From Planctomycetales bacterium (GTDB lineage Bacteria; Planctomycetota; JAKEIC01), in the NCBI GenBank assembly GCA_022614695.1, contig JAKEIC010000295.1:1-56160 (forward strand): DNA of 56,160 nt. The letters are read 5' to 3'. Under the pieces are notes generated by a model. That model worked only from the letters and a program-made list of their open reading frames with translations, was not told the origin of the DNA and ran no database searches. This document shows positions 46,878 through 56,126 of this stretch, piece after piece. The translations under genes and the position numbers were made by a program. Position 1 is the first letter of the stretch. Every line of letters starts with the position of its first letter.

Positions 46878-49553
46878 TTGCGCCGGATCCTGGCCGTGGC
46901 CGTCGCGATCCTCTCGGGCGCGCCCGCCCCGGCCCTGGCCGGCGAGAGCGAGAAGCTCCCCCTCTCCTACCGCCTCTCGGCCCGGCTCGCGCCGGACCTC
47001 CGGTCCGCCGAGGGGACCGTCGAGATCTCCTGGACCGTTCCCCCCGGCCCGCCGCGCGACGCGATCCCCCTGGTCCTCTACGCGAACCTCTACGCGGCCG
47101 AGAACCCGGCGCTCGACGACATCACCTACCCGTGGTGCTTCCCCCGCGGCTTCGACGCCGGGGGCGTGCGGCTCGGGGAGGTGCGCACCGGCGCGGGAGA
47201 GCCGTGCGGGATCGAGGACGCGTCCGGGGGCGCGTGGCCCCCATGGCCCCCATGGCCCCCATGGCCCATGGGCACCCTCGTCCTCGTGCGGCTGCCGCGA
47301 CCCGCCCCGCCCGGCGCCGTCCTCCACGTCCTCGTCCCGTTCCGGACCACGTTCCCGCGGCGCTACGGCTCGTTCGGCCTGCACGGGGGGATCCTCACGG
47401 CGAACGGGGGCCTCTGCCCCCACGTCGCGGGGATCGCCCCGGACGGGACCCCGATCGGGGCGCTCCCGCCCGAGGGCTCGTGGCGGGTGGAGATCCGCGT
47501 CCCGCCCGACACGGAGGTCCTCCTGAACGGGGCGCACACGCCGCCGCTCTGGCCCGACCTCCGCGCCGACCTCCGCGCGCGCTGGCTCACCCTCGCCGCC
47601 GGCCCCCGCTTCCACCGCCACGAGGCGGCGGAGGGGGGGCTCCGCGTCGTCTACTGGCGCCGCAGCCGCTGGGACGCGGCCGGGGAGACGGTCGCGAAGG
47701 AGACCCTCGTCTCGCTCGCCACGGCCGAACGGCTCCGGGGCCGGCCGTTTCCCATGGGCCCCGCCCGCGCGGTGACCCTCGTCGAGGCGCCGCTCCGCGA
47801 CGTTTTCACCCGCGCGGGAGACGGCTGCGCGCTCGTCTCGGACCGGGCGCTGCTCGTCTTCTCACTCCTCGAGAAGTACCACCTGAAGGAGATCGCCACG
47901 GCGGCGCTCGCCCGGGCCCTCGCCCCCGAGGTCGCCGCGCGCGAGGCGCCGCGGGACCTCCCGTGGGCGATCGAGGCCGCCGCCTGGGAGCTGCGCCGCG
48001 CCGTCCTCGCCGAGCGGGCAGCCGAGTTCCAGGAGGTGAGCGACGTGGTCCAGTTCTTCTCGTTCCTCCCCATCGTGGACCAGGAGCGCGTCGCCCCGCG
48101 GTTCGCCTTCGCCGACGTCTACTTCGACACGCCGCACCGCGCCGATCGGCTCCGCGAGGACGTCGCCGTCTTCGCGAGCCGGGCGCCGGACGGGAGGGTC
48201 GTGGCGGAGAAGCTCCGCGACTCGCTGGGGCCCCGGGCCGACGCGCTCCTCCGGCGCCACGCCGGGCTCGGGGGAGGCGATCCCCCCGGCCCGCTCCGGG
48301 CCGAGGCCGGCCCCGCCTTCGCCCGCAAGCTCGACACGTGGCTTGCGGGGCTCGCGCCCCGCAATTACCGCCTCGGCGCCGTCCGGGAGACCCCGCTCGG
48401 CGAGGGGCGGGTCCGCGTGGAGGCCGAGGTGCGACGGGAAGGGGGCGAAGGCGTCGTCGAGGACGTGGAGATCGGGGTCACGCTCTCGGAGGGCGACCCG
48501 GTCCTCGGCCGCGTCGAGGTCGGGGGCGAGGGCGCGACCGACGCCTACGTCTACCCCTCCGGCGCGTCGCGGATCGAGGTGGACCCGCGCGGCCGGCTCG
48601 TCGAGACGAGCCGCGCCGACAACACGTGGCCCCCGCGCCTCCAGCTCCTCTGGGACAACTTCGAGAGCCACGCCTCCTACGATCCGAACCGGGGTCGGGT
48701 CGAGGTCTTCCAGGCCTTCTCCGTGGTCCGCTCGGGGGACTACCGCGACCGGCTGACGGCGGTCGGCTTCACCGAGCAGGAGGGCCGCGGGTTCCGGATC
48801 GGCCTCCACCACTCCGAGGGCTGGAAGCACGACGTGACCGAGTACCCGTTCACGGCAGGGCTCCGGTTCGCCTACGAGGAGCTCGCCGAGAACTTCGCGA
48901 GCACGCGGAGCGGACGGCGCAACGACGAGGGCGAGGTGGCGAGCCTCGAGGGCGTCCTCCGCTGGGACACCCGCGTGGACCGGTTCAACCCGCACTCGGG
49001 CGTCGCCGGGTCCGCCCGCCTCGAGTGGTCGGACGGCTGGCTCGGGACCGACTTCCGGTTCCTGCGGGCGGAGGCCGGGGCGACGTTCCTGCTCGCCTTC
49101 TGGCGCGAGCACGTCGGCGCGCTCGAGGTGCGGCTCGGCGCCTCGGACGGGGATGTGCCGACCCAGAGGCTCTTCGCCGCGGGCGGGGAGGAGGCGATCC
49201 GGGGGCTGCGGGCCGGGGACCTCCTCGGCGAGCACATCCTCCTCATGCGGATCGAGTACCGCCACCTGCTGGCGACCGCCGTGGACGAGGCGGTCGAGAT
49301 CCCGCTGCTCGGGCTCGGGTACCTCCGCCGGATCCAGGGCGCGGCCTTCGTCGAGTGGGCGAGCGTGGCCGACGACTTCGACGACCTGGACGAGGTCGAG
49401 GGGATCGTGATGGGCTGGGGGTACGGCCTCCGCCTCTTCTTCGACGCGTTCGGGGCGCGCTACACGATGATCCGGCTCGACCTCGCGTGGCGGCTCGACG
49501 ACCGGGACTCGCGGGACCCGCTCGTCTACCTGGGGGCGTCGCACTCGTTCTGA
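46878..49553 (+). CDS. Degenerate M1-peptidase-like domain fused to an Omp85-type barrel
   Basis: An 891-residue exported protein with a signal peptide (MRRILAVAVAILSG ... ALAGES) and a TTG start. Residues 25-450 look like the N-terminal beta domain and catalytic scaffold of M1 aminopeptidases (SYRLSARLAPDLRSAEGTVE, IPLVLYANLYAAENPALDD). However, no HExxH zinc motif is present where expected (EKYHLKEIATAALARALAPE). The last 300 residues form a bacterial surface antigen barrel: FRIGLHHSEGWKHDVTEYPF, GGEEAIRGLRAGDLLGEHIL, RIEYRHLLATAVDEA, ending in the outer-membrane-type VYLGASHSF. It probably sits in the outer membrane with a periplasmic, inactive peptidase-like domain that binds substrate. 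Confidence 0.72.
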   Translation: MRRILAVAVAILSGAPAPALAGESEKLPLSYRLSARLAPDLRSAEGTVEISWTVPPGPPRDAIPLVLYANLYAAENPALDDITYPWCFPRGFDAGGVRLGEVRTGAGEPCGIEDASGGAWPPWPPWPPWPMGTLVLVRLPRPAPPGAVLHVLVPFRTTFPRRYGSFGLHGGILTANGGLCPHVAGIAPDGTPIGALPPEGSWRVEIRVPPDTEVLLNGAHTPPLWPDLRADLRARWLTLAAGPRFHRHEAAEGGLRVVYWRRSRWDAAGETVAKETLVSLATAERLRGRPFPMGPARAVTLVEAPLRDVFTRAGDGCALVSDRALLVFSLLEKYHLKEIATAALARALAPEVAAREAPRDLPWAIEAAAWELRRAVLAERAAEFQEVSDVVQFFSFLPIVDQERVAPRFAFADVYFDTPHRADRLREDVAVFASRAPDGRVVAEKLRDSLGPRADALLRRHAGLGGGDPPGPLRAEAGPAFARKLDTWLAGLAPRNYRLGAVRETPLGEGRVRVEAEVRREGGEGVVEDVEIGVTLSEGDPVLGRVEVGGEGATDAYVYPSGASRIEVDPRGRLVETSRADNTWPPRLQLLWDNFESHASYDPNRGRVEVFQAFSVVRSGDYRDRLTAVGFTEQEGRGFRIGLHHSEGWKHDVTEYPFTAGLRFAYEELAENFASTRSGRRNDEGEVASLEGVLRWDTRVDRFNPHSGVAGSARLEWSDGWLGTDFRFLRAEAGATFLLAFWREHVGALEVRLGASDGDVPTQRLFAAGGEEAIRGLRAGDLLGEHILLMRIEYRHLLATAVDEAVEIPLLGLGYLRRIQGAAFVEWASVADDFDDLDEVEGIVMGWGYGLRLFFDAFGARYTMIRLDLAWRLDDRDSRDPLVYLGASHSF
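47235..47261 (+). repeat. Short tandem repeat, 9-base unit (TGGCCCCCA), 3 copies
   Basis: Three perfect copies inside the coding region, encoding Trp-Pro-Pro repeats (AWPPWPPWPPWPMGT). The complementary unit is close to the tandem repeat at 5059-5085. Copy-number change would add or remove three residues without a frameshift. Confidence 0.85.
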
Positions 49554-49557
49554 CCCG

Positions 49558-50778
49558 ATGTATCGCGCGCTTGCACTCGTCCTCCTCGCCACCGCTTGCC
49601 GTTTCGAGGTCCCCGCGAGCGGGGCGTGGACCCTCCTCGCCAACCCCGCCGAGGAGGCGGCCCCCGGCCAGTTCGTGCCCGTCCCGGGCCTGGTCCACGA
49701 CGAGAACCACGGCTTCACGGCCGGGCTCATGCCCGTCTGGGTCGTCGGTCGGGCGGGGGACACGCAGGCGATCGTGGCCCCCTCGCTCACCTACAGCGAC
49801 CTGAACGGGCTCCTCGGGACGGCAAGGGTCTACCGCTACCTCGGGGGGGAGTCGGGGCTCGTCGAGACGATCCTCGCCCAGAGCACGCAGGGGGCCTCGA
49901 ACTACCGCGCGCTCTGGCGCGAGCGGAGGCTCTCCCCGGGCCTCGAGGTGGCGGCAGAGGCGCGGTATCACCGGGACCGCGGCGGCCGCTTCTTCGGCTA
50001 CGGGCCCCGGTCCCACGAGTCGGACGAGACCTCCTATCTCCACATCGAGAGCTCGGCCTTCCTCTCGGTCCGGCAGGAGATCCTCCCCGGCCTCTCGCTC
50101 GCCGCGGTCCCGACACTGCGCTCGATCGAGGTCCGCGGCGGGACCCTCGACGACATCCCCTCGACCCGCGTGGCCTTCGCCGGGGACCCGGGCGTCGGCC
50201 GCTATTCCACCGCCGTGCACTGGCGCGCGGTGGGCGAGCTGGACCTCCGGGACCACCACGACGCGCCGACGCGGGGGATCCTCGTGCGCCTGGAGGGCGA
50301 GCGCGTCGCCGAGGGCTGGGGGGCGGACTTCTCCTCCTGGGGCTACGGCGTCGAGGCCCGCGGCTACCTGGAGGTCGTCCCGTGGTTCGGCTTCGCGGTG
50401 CGGGGGCTCCTCTCGGTCTCGGACGGCGGCCGCGACCAGCCCTTCTACGAACGGAGCCTCCTCGGGGGGGAGACCGACCTGCGCGGCTTTCCCGAGGGGC
50501 GGTTCGTCGCGGAGGGACGGGTGCTCGGCCAGGTGGAGGCGCGCCTGGGAGCCGTCGAGGTCCGGATCCTGGGGGGACAGGCCGGGCTGCAGCTCGTGCC
50601 CTTCCTGGATGTCGGCCGGGTGATGGACGGGCTCCGCGACCTGGACCGCACGGGATGGCAGCCCGTCGGCGGCATCGGATTCCGCCTCGAGCTGCCCCCG
50701 GCCACGCGCGGGCGGCTGGACCTCGGGTGGGGGCGGGAGGGGCTGGCGGTGTTCCTGACTCTCGGGTATCCGTTCTAG
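49558..50778 (+). CDS. BamA/TamA-family outer membrane protein (lipoprotein-like N-terminus)
   Basis: A 406-residue protein 4 bases after the previous gene, so in the same operon. The N-terminus MYRALALVLLATACRF has a lipobox-like LATAC. There are no POTRA domains; the rest is an Omp85-type barrel with alternating strands (VAAEARYHRDRGGRFFGYGP, FAVRGLLSVSDGGRDQPF), the conserved LLGGETDLRGFPEGRF loop and a C-terminal aromatic end (AVFLTLGYPF). Two barrel proteins in tandem suggest a shared export or surface-display role. The substrate is unknown. Confidence 0.8.
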   Translation: MYRALALVLLATACRFEVPASGAWTLLANPAEEAAPGQFVPVPGLVHDENHGFTAGLMPVWVVGRAGDTQAIVAPSLTYSDLNGLLGTARVYRYLGGESGLVETILAQSTQGASNYRALWRERRLSPGLEVAAEARYHRDRGGRFFGYGPRSHESDETSYLHIESSAFLSVRQEILPGLSLAAVPTLRSIEVRGGTLDDIPSTRVAFAGDPGVGRYSTAVHWRAVGELDLRDHHDAPTRGILVRLEGERVAEGWGADFSSWGYGVEARGYLEVVPWFGFAVRGLLSVSDGGRDQPFYERSLLGGETDLRGFPEGRFVAEGRVLGQVEARLGAVEVRILGGQAGLQLVPFLDVGRVMDGLRDLDRTGWQPVGGIGFRLELPPATRGRLDLGWGREGLAVFLTLGYPF

Positions 50779-50841
50779 CCCCCCTTCCCCGCGTCCCCCA
50801 GCCCCGCTATCCTGACGCGTGTCCCCCGGGGAGGGAACGCC

Positions 50842-51933
50842 ATGAACGGGCTTCTCCGGACCGGCCTCGCGTCCTGGCTCCTGCTCGCGGCCGGGCCCGC
50901 CCTCGCCGACGAGGTCCGGCTGCGGGACGGCACCGTCGTCGCGGGCGAGGTCCTGGCCGTCGAGGCGTCGGGCGTGCGCGTCCGCGTGGCCGGAGGCGGC
51001 GAGCGGGCGCTCCCGGCGGCGGACCTCGACCCCGAGTCGCACACCGCGCTCCTCGCCGCGCGCGCGGGGGAGAAGCCGGCCGACCGGCTGGCCCTCGCGC
51101 GGACGCTCCTCCGGGCCGGCCTCCACGGTCCGGCGCGGATCGAGGCCCGGAGCGCCGCCGAGGCCGACCCCTCGCTCGCCGTGGCCGGCGCCCAGGTCCT
51201 CTCCGAGGCGAACGAGGCGGAGGCTCGCGCGCTCCTCGGCCGCGGCCTCGCCCGGATCGCGGGCGGGGAGGCCGACGCGGGCCGGCGCCTCCTCCTCGAG
51301 GTCGTGAACCGGTTCCCGCTCTCGGCGGCGATGACCGGGGCGGCCGACGCGCTGCTGCGGGACCCCGCGCCTCCGCCTCCCGCCCCTCCCGCGGTCGCCG
51401 GCCCGCCGGCCCCCGCCGAGGAGCCGGCCGCGCTGCGCCCCCTCTCGGCGCTCCTCGCCAGGGCCGCGAAGCTCCGAGACGATGCCGCGAAGGTCCCCGT
51501 CGAGCGGGGCGACCGGCGGCAGAAGGCCCTCGGCGAGGCCGAGGAGGCGCTCCTCGAGGCCGCCCGGGCCGTCCCCGCGCTGCGGCGCGCCGCCGCCGCT
51601 CCGGCACCCGGGATCGAGAAGAAGGAGGCCGAGATCCGCGCCGCCCTCGTCTCGCTCTACACCGCCGCGTCCCGCCTGCTCGTCGAGTCGCGGGACGCCT
51701 CCGCCGCCCGCGTCTTCCTCTACCGCGGCCTGGCCCTCGCCCCCTCCGACCCGGAGCTGCTGGGGCTCCAGACTCTGATCACGCGGGCGACCTTCGACGA
51801 GGACCCGTGGCACATGACGATGGGGGAACTCTCCCGCCGCGTCGCGGCCGGGACCGCGACCGCCGAGATGGTGCGCATCTACCGGCGCCGGACGGGAACC
51901 GAGGACCCCGGAGCGCCGCCCTCGGGCCGATGA
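50842..51933 (+). CDS. Secreted alpha-helical repeat protein
   Basis: A 363-residue protein with a signal peptide (LASWLLLAAGPALA). A short beta unit follows (EVRLRDGTVVAGEVLAVEAS, GVRVRVAGGGERALPAADLD), of a kind common in planctomycete-like secreted proteins, then TPR-like helices (RLALARTLLRAGLHGPARIE, ARALLGRGLARIAGGEADAG) broken by a Pro-rich linker near residue 175. No catalytic motif is seen. GGGAGG lies 7 bases before the ATG and a -10-like TATCCT is 28 bases upstream. The stop overlaps the next start (ATGA). Confidence 0.6.
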   Translation: MNGLLRTGLASWLLLAAGPALADEVRLRDGTVVAGEVLAVEASGVRVRVAGGGERALPAADLDPESHTALLAARAGEKPADRLALARTLLRAGLHGPARIEARSAAEADPSLAVAGAQVLSEANEAEARALLGRGLARIAGGEADAGRRLLLEVVNRFPLSAAMTGAADALLRDPAPPPPAPPAVAGPPAPAEEPAALRPLSALLARAAKLRDDAAKVPVERGDRRQKALGEAEEALLEAARAVPALRRAAAAPAPGIEKKEAEIRAALVSLYTAASRLLVESRDASAARVFLYRGLALAPSDPELLGLQTLITRATFDEDPWHMTMGELSRRVAAGTATAEMVRIYRRRTGTEDPGAPPSGR

Positions 51934-53603
51934 AGGTCACCTTCCACCACATCACCGGCAGCAAGAAGGGCCGGAGCGAGAGCTTCGCCGGCGCGAAGGT
52001 GAAGATCGGCCGGGACCCCGGCAACGACCTCACCTTCGACGCCTTCCAGGACCGGGACGCCTCCGGCCACCACGCGGAGGTCCTCTTCGAGAACGGCCAG
52101 TTCCTCGTACAGGACGTGGGCAGCACGAACGGCACCTACGTGAACGGGGAGCGGATCTCGCGGAAGTCCCTCCAGGAGGGGGACGTCATCTCCTTCGGCC
52201 GCGCCGGGCCCAAGGTGCGGTTCGGCGTCAACCCGACGAGCGGCTCGCTCCCGGCCCCGCCCGCCGGCCACGAGGTCGGCCCGAAGACCATGAAGCTGAT
52301 CCTGCAGGGCGCGATCGCGAAGGCCCGCGACGAGAAGCACCTGGTCGGCGGGACGGCGGCCTTCATCCGCGAGGTGGTACGGCAGTCGGTCTCGGAGAGC
52401 ACGGCGCGGGTGCGGCTCCTCGTCGCCGCCTCCATCGCGGTCTTCGTCCTGCTCTTCGGGTTCGCCGGGTGGCTCGGCTGGAGGCTCTGGAGCAAGTCGG
52501 GGGAGCTCGACGAGCGCGAGCGGCTCCTCACGAGCCGGATGGCCGACATTGACGAGACGCTCAAGGCGCGGGCGAGAAAGCAGCAAGAGAGCTTCGACCA
52601 GCTCGAGCGGGAGGCCGACCTGCGCTGGAAGGCGAAGATCGCCGAGCTCGAGAAGCAGATCAACGACGCGAAGCTCGGGCAGGGCGCCCGCGACGTGCAG
52701 ATCAAGGAGCTGGAGGAGGTCTTGAAGCGCGTGCAGGGCGCCGGCGCGACGTTCAAGGCGATGGCCGCCAGGTCCGCCCCCGCCGTGTACCTCGTTTTCA
52801 CCCAGGTCCCCCTCCGCCGCAAGTCCAACGCCCCCCCGGACCTCGTCGCCGACCCGCCCCGCCCGATGCAGTTCTTCGGCACCGGGTTCTGCGTCTCCGA
52901 GGACGGCTGGGTCGTCACGAACAAGCACGTCGTGAAGCCCTGGCTCTTCCCGAGCGAGGAGAAGGCGATCCTCGACGAGAAGTACCTCGAGCCGGACACC
53001 GACCCCGTGACCGGGGAGCCGAAGGTGACGTACGCCCTCTGGCAGACCGGGGCCAAGGTGAGCGACGGGAGCGCGCTCAGCTTCGCGACCGCCTACCACA
53101 ACGTCCTCTACCGCAACCTGGCTCTCGAGAAGTGCGCGCCCGACGAGATGGGCGAGGTCACCGAGGACGTCGAGCGCGCCGATGGCTCCGTCCGGCGCGT
53201 GAAGTTCTTCGCGCACCAGCCGAACTCGCTGAACGACGTGGCGCTCCTCAAGATCACCGAGCAGCCCGGGGTGAAGCTCCCCTTCCTCGAGCTGGCCTCC
53301 GACGATGACCTCGAGCGCCTGCGCAAGGGCGGCGCGCTCGACGACGTCCTCGTGCTCGGGTTCCCCCGCGGCACGCAGGTCCTCGAGGAGGGGAAGGCGA
53401 CGCTCTCCCCGACCACCGGCCACATCCGGAAGTTCGAGAGGACGATCCACATAGACGCCTCGATAGGCCCGGGGAACTCGGGGGGGCCGGTGCTGAACCT
53501 CGAGGGCAAGGTGATCGGCATCGCGACCCGCATCATGCGCGGCGCCGAGACCCACGGCATGTGCATCCCGGCCTCCGAGGCGCGGAAGCTGCTCCCGAAG
53601 TGA
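51930..53603 (+). CDS. FHA-domain membrane protein with trypsin/HtrA-like serine protease domain
   Basis: A 557-residue protein. Residues 1-100 are an FHA phosphothreonine-binding domain: VKIGRDPGNDLTFDAFQDRD, ASGHHAEVLF, VQDVGSTNGTYVNGERIS. A membrane span (LLVAASIAVFVLLFGFAGWL, about 168-190) and a coiled coil (DQLEREADLRWKAKIAELEK) follow. The protease domain has the full triad: VVTNKHVV (His), NDVALLKI (Asp) and ASIGPGNSGGPVLNLEGKV (Ser). No PDZ domain is present. A cytoplasmic FHA linked to a periplasmic protease suggests control by Ser/Thr kinases such as those in this window; that link is inference. It overlaps both neighbouring genes by 4 bases. Confidence 0.88.
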   Translation: MKVTFHHITGSKKGRSESFAGAKVKIGRDPGNDLTFDAFQDRDASGHHAEVLFENGQFLVQDVGSTNGTYVNGERISRKSLQEGDVISFGRAGPKVRFGVNPTSGSLPAPPAGHEVGPKTMKLILQGAIAKARDEKHLVGGTAAFIREVVRQSVSESTARVRLLVAASIAVFVLLFGFAGWLGWRLWSKSGELDERERLLTSRMADIDETLKARARKQQESFDQLEREADLRWKAKIAELEKQINDAKLGQGARDVQIKELEEVLKRVQGAGATFKAMAARSAPAVYLVFTQVPLRRKSNAPPDLVADPPRPMQFFGTGFCVSEDGWVVTNKHVVKPWLFPSEEKAILDEKYLEPDTDPVTGEPKVTYALWQTGAKVSDGSALSFATAYHNVLYRNLALEKCAPDEMGEVTEDVERADGSVRRVKFFAHQPNSLNDVALLKITEQPGVKLPFLELASDDDLERLRKGGALDDVLVLGFPRGTQVLEEGKATLSPTTGHIRKFERTIHIDASIGPGNSGGPVLNLEGKVIGIATRIMRGAETHGMCIPASEARKLLPK

Positions 53604-55087
53604 TCCGGCTCCTCATCGGCATCCTCATCCTCCTCGTGGTCCTCCTCTCCCTCCCCGCCCCGCCCGCGGCGGCCCAGTCGGCCGAGGACTCCGCGGCGGC
53701 CGGCGAGGACCTGACGTTCTGGCAGGAGTTCGCGAACGTCGCGACGTTCCCGTTCCGCATGATCGGGGCGGCGATCTACTACCCGCTCCGGCTGCTCTTC
53801 TACGACGTGTGGGTGGCGCTCTGGAGCCTCGTCGCGGGATCGGAGGACCCGGCCGTGCCGGCGCTGCGGGAGGGGACCCTCGCGGAGAGGGTCGAGGCGG
53901 CCCGCTCCCTCCTGGACCCGGGCTCGGCGCGGGCCCTCGTGCCGCTCCTCTCCGACCCCGACCCCGAGCTGCGCGCGGCCGCGGCCGAGTCGCTCGGGAG
54001 GCTCGGCGCGCGCGACCTCGGCGGGGAGCTGCTCGCGCTTCTCGAGGGCGCGCCCCCCGAGACCGCGGCCGCGGCGGCCGAGGCGCTGGGACGCGTCGGG
54101 GCGGTGGAGTCGCTCCCGCGCCTGCTGGCGCTCGTGCGGGCCGGGTTCCCGCCGGAGAGAGCGGGCGCGGCCGCCGTGGCGCTGGGCCACCTGCGCGAGG
54201 CCGACGGGGTCTGGGCGCTCGCCGCGGCGCTCCGCCACGACTCGCCCCTCGTGCGGCGCCAGGCCGCGTGGGCGCTCGGGGAGATCGGCCGCGCCGAGGC
54301 GGCGCCGTTCCTCGCGCCGCTCCTCTCGGACGCGGACCCGGCCGCGCGGGCCTCGGCGGCGGCGGCCATGGGGAAGATCCCCGCGGGACGCGACCTGTCG
54401 GTCCCGCTCCTGCGACGGCTCCTGGAGGAGGTCCCCGCGCCGCGGACGGGCGGCGAGGCGCTCGTGGCCAGGGCCGCGGCGACCTCGCTCGGAAGGCTCC
54501 GGTCGGCCGACGCGGCGCCCGCGCTCCGGGCGCTGCTCGCCGCCCCCCGGGCCGGCGCGCCCTGGGAGGCGCCGCTCCGGTCCGCGGCGGCGCTGGCGCT
54601 CGCCCGCTCGGGAGCCGACGCGCGCGACGCGATCCTCCCGCCCCTCGCCGACCCGGACGCCCGGGTCTCGCGGACGGCGGGCGTCGCCCTCGGGATCGCG
54701 GGCGCCGTCGAGGAACTCGGGCGGGCGCTCGGGGACGAGTCGGCGGCGGTCCGGGAGTCGGCGGCGATCGGGCTCGGGCGAGCGACGACGGCGGGCGGCG
54801 ACGAGGCGGGGCGCCTCCTCCGCGAGCGCGCCGCGACCGACGCCGACTCGGTCGTCCGCTACGCGACCGCCAAGGCCCTCCTCGCGCGCCGGGACCGGGC
54901 GGGGCTCTCCGTGCTGGTCCGCGAGGTCACGCGCGGCGGCCTCGAGTCCCGCGAGGCGGCGATCCGGGAGCTGGCGCGCCTCTCCGGCGAGGACCACGGC
55001 GTGGATGGAGCCGCGTGGGAGCGGTGGCTCCGCGAGAAGGGCGGGGCGCTGGATCTCGCCCGCTTCGCCCCCGCGGAGGCCCCGTGA
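53600..55087 (+). CDS. Exported HEAT-repeat protein
   Basis: A 495-residue protein starting with GTG that overlaps the protease stop. It has an N-terminal signal/anchor (LLIGILILLVVLLSLPAPPA), a juxtamembrane aromatic region (FPFRMIGAAIYYPLRLLFYD), then about a dozen HEAT/PBS-type repeats of 30 residues (PDPELRAAAAESLGRLGARD, DPAARASAAAAMGKIP, DESAAVRESAAIGLGRA). It probably serves as a periplasmic protein-binding scaffold for the FHA-protease, given the tight coupling. The role is inferred. Confidence 0.75.
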   Translation: MIRLLIGILILLVVLLSLPAPPAAAQSAEDSAAAGEDLTFWQEFANVATFPFRMIGAAIYYPLRLLFYDVWVALWSLVAGSEDPAVPALREGTLAERVEAARSLLDPGSARALVPLLSDPDPELRAAAAESLGRLGARDLGGELLALLEGAPPETAAAAAEALGRVGAVESLPRLLALVRAGFPPERAGAAAVALGHLREADGVWALAAALRHDSPLVRRQAAWALGEIGRAEAAPFLAPLLSDADPAARASAAAAMGKIPAGRDLSVPLLRRLLEEVPAPRTGGEALVARAAATSLGRLRSADAAPALRALLAAPRAGAPWEAPLRSAAALALARSGADARDAILPPLADPDARVSRTAGVALGIAGAVEELGRALGDESAAVRESAAIGLGRATTAGGDEAGRLLRERAATDADSVVRYATAKALLARRDRAGLSVLVREVTRGGLESREAAIRELARLSGEDHGVDGAAWERWLREKGGALDLARFAPAEAP

Positions 55088-56064
55088 AGTACCCCGCCAC
55101 GCGTCTGCGACGGCTCCGGAGGACCCCGGCGCTCCGGCGGCTCTTCCGGGAGACGCGCCTCGCGCCCGAGATGCTCGTCCAGCCCCTTTTCGTGAAGGAG
55201 GGGCTCGACCGGCCCGTCGAGATCGCCTCGATGCCGGGCCAGCGGCAGCACTCGCTCCGGAGCGTCGTCGAGGCGGCGGCGAAGGCGCGAGAGGCGGGCG
55301 TGGGCGGAGCGATCCTCTTCGGGGTTCCCGCCCGGAAGGACCCCCGGGGCGACGGGGCGGCCGACCCGGCCGGAGTGGTCCCGGCGGCCCTCCGGGCCTT
55401 GAAGGCGGCCGTCCCAGACCTGGTCCTGATCGCCGACGTCTGCCTCTGCGAGTACACCACCCACGGCCACTGCGGGATCGTCGTCGGGGAGGGCCCCCAC
55501 GCCGAGATCGCGAACGACGAGACCCTGCCGCAGCTCGCGCGCGCCGCCGTCGCCTACGCCGAGGCCGGCGCCGACCTGGTCGCCCCCTCCGACATGATGG
55601 ACGGCCGCGTCGGCGCGATCCGGGCCGCCCTCGACGCCGCGGGCCGGAAGGAGACGCCGATCCTCTCCTACGCCGCGAAGTACGCCTCGGCCTTCTACGG
55701 CCCGTTCCGGGACGCCGCCGAGTCGCCGCCCAGTTTCGGAGACAGGAAGAGCCACCAGATGGACCCGGCCAACGCGGACGAGGCGCTCCGCGAGGTCGCG
55801 CAGGACCTCGAGGAGGGCGCCGACGCCGTGATGGTGAAGCCCGCGGGGCCGAACCTCGACGTGATCCGCCGCGTGAAGGACCGGTTCCAGGTCCCCGTCG
55901 CCGCCTACCAGGTCTCGGGCGAGTACGCGGCCGTGAAGGCCGCCGCGGCGCGGGGCTGGCTCGACGAGAGGACGGCGGCGCTGGAGCTGCTCACCGCGAT
56001 CGCCCGCGCCGGCGCGGACGTGGTCCTCACCTACTGGGCGACCGAAGCGGCGGGGTGGCTCTAA
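55084..56064 (+). CDS. hemB: Porphobilinogen synthase (5-aminolevulinate dehydratase)
   Basis: A 326-residue enzyme that condenses two 5-aminolevulinate molecules to porphobilinogen in heme synthesis. The active-site Schiff-base lysines are in LSYAAKYASAFYGP (K199) and AVMVKPAGPNLD (K252). The catalytic zinc site is present in DVCLCEYTTHGHCG (C120, C122, C130), so this is a zinc-dependent type. The GTG start overlaps the HEAT gene stop (GTGA), an unusual partner for hemB that may simply reflect compaction. Confidence 0.97.
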   Translation: MKYPATRLRRLRRTPALRRLFRETRLAPEMLVQPLFVKEGLDRPVEIASMPGQRQHSLRSVVEAAAKAREAGVGGAILFGVPARKDPRGDGAADPAGVVPAALRALKAAVPDLVLIADVCLCEYTTHGHCGIVVGEGPHAEIANDETLPQLARAAVAYAEAGADLVAPSDMMDGRVGAIRAALDAAGRKETPILSYAAKYASAFYGPFRDAAESPPSFGDRKSHQMDPANADEALREVAQDLEEGADAVMVKPAGPNLDVIRRVKDRFQVPVAAYQVSGEYAAVKAAAARGWLDERTAALELLTAIARAGADVVLTYWATEAAGWL

Positions 56065-56126
56065 TCCTACTCCGATAAAGTTCCACGGCTGATCTGCCGA
56101 TCTTCCTCCACGAGAGGGAGGTCGGC

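Noticed and set aside
49596-51929. Upstream extension of the FHA-protease frame
   Set aside because: The frame is open only because of GC richness. It runs through the barrel and repeat-protein genes in another frame, and the ATGA overlap at 51930 marks the real start.
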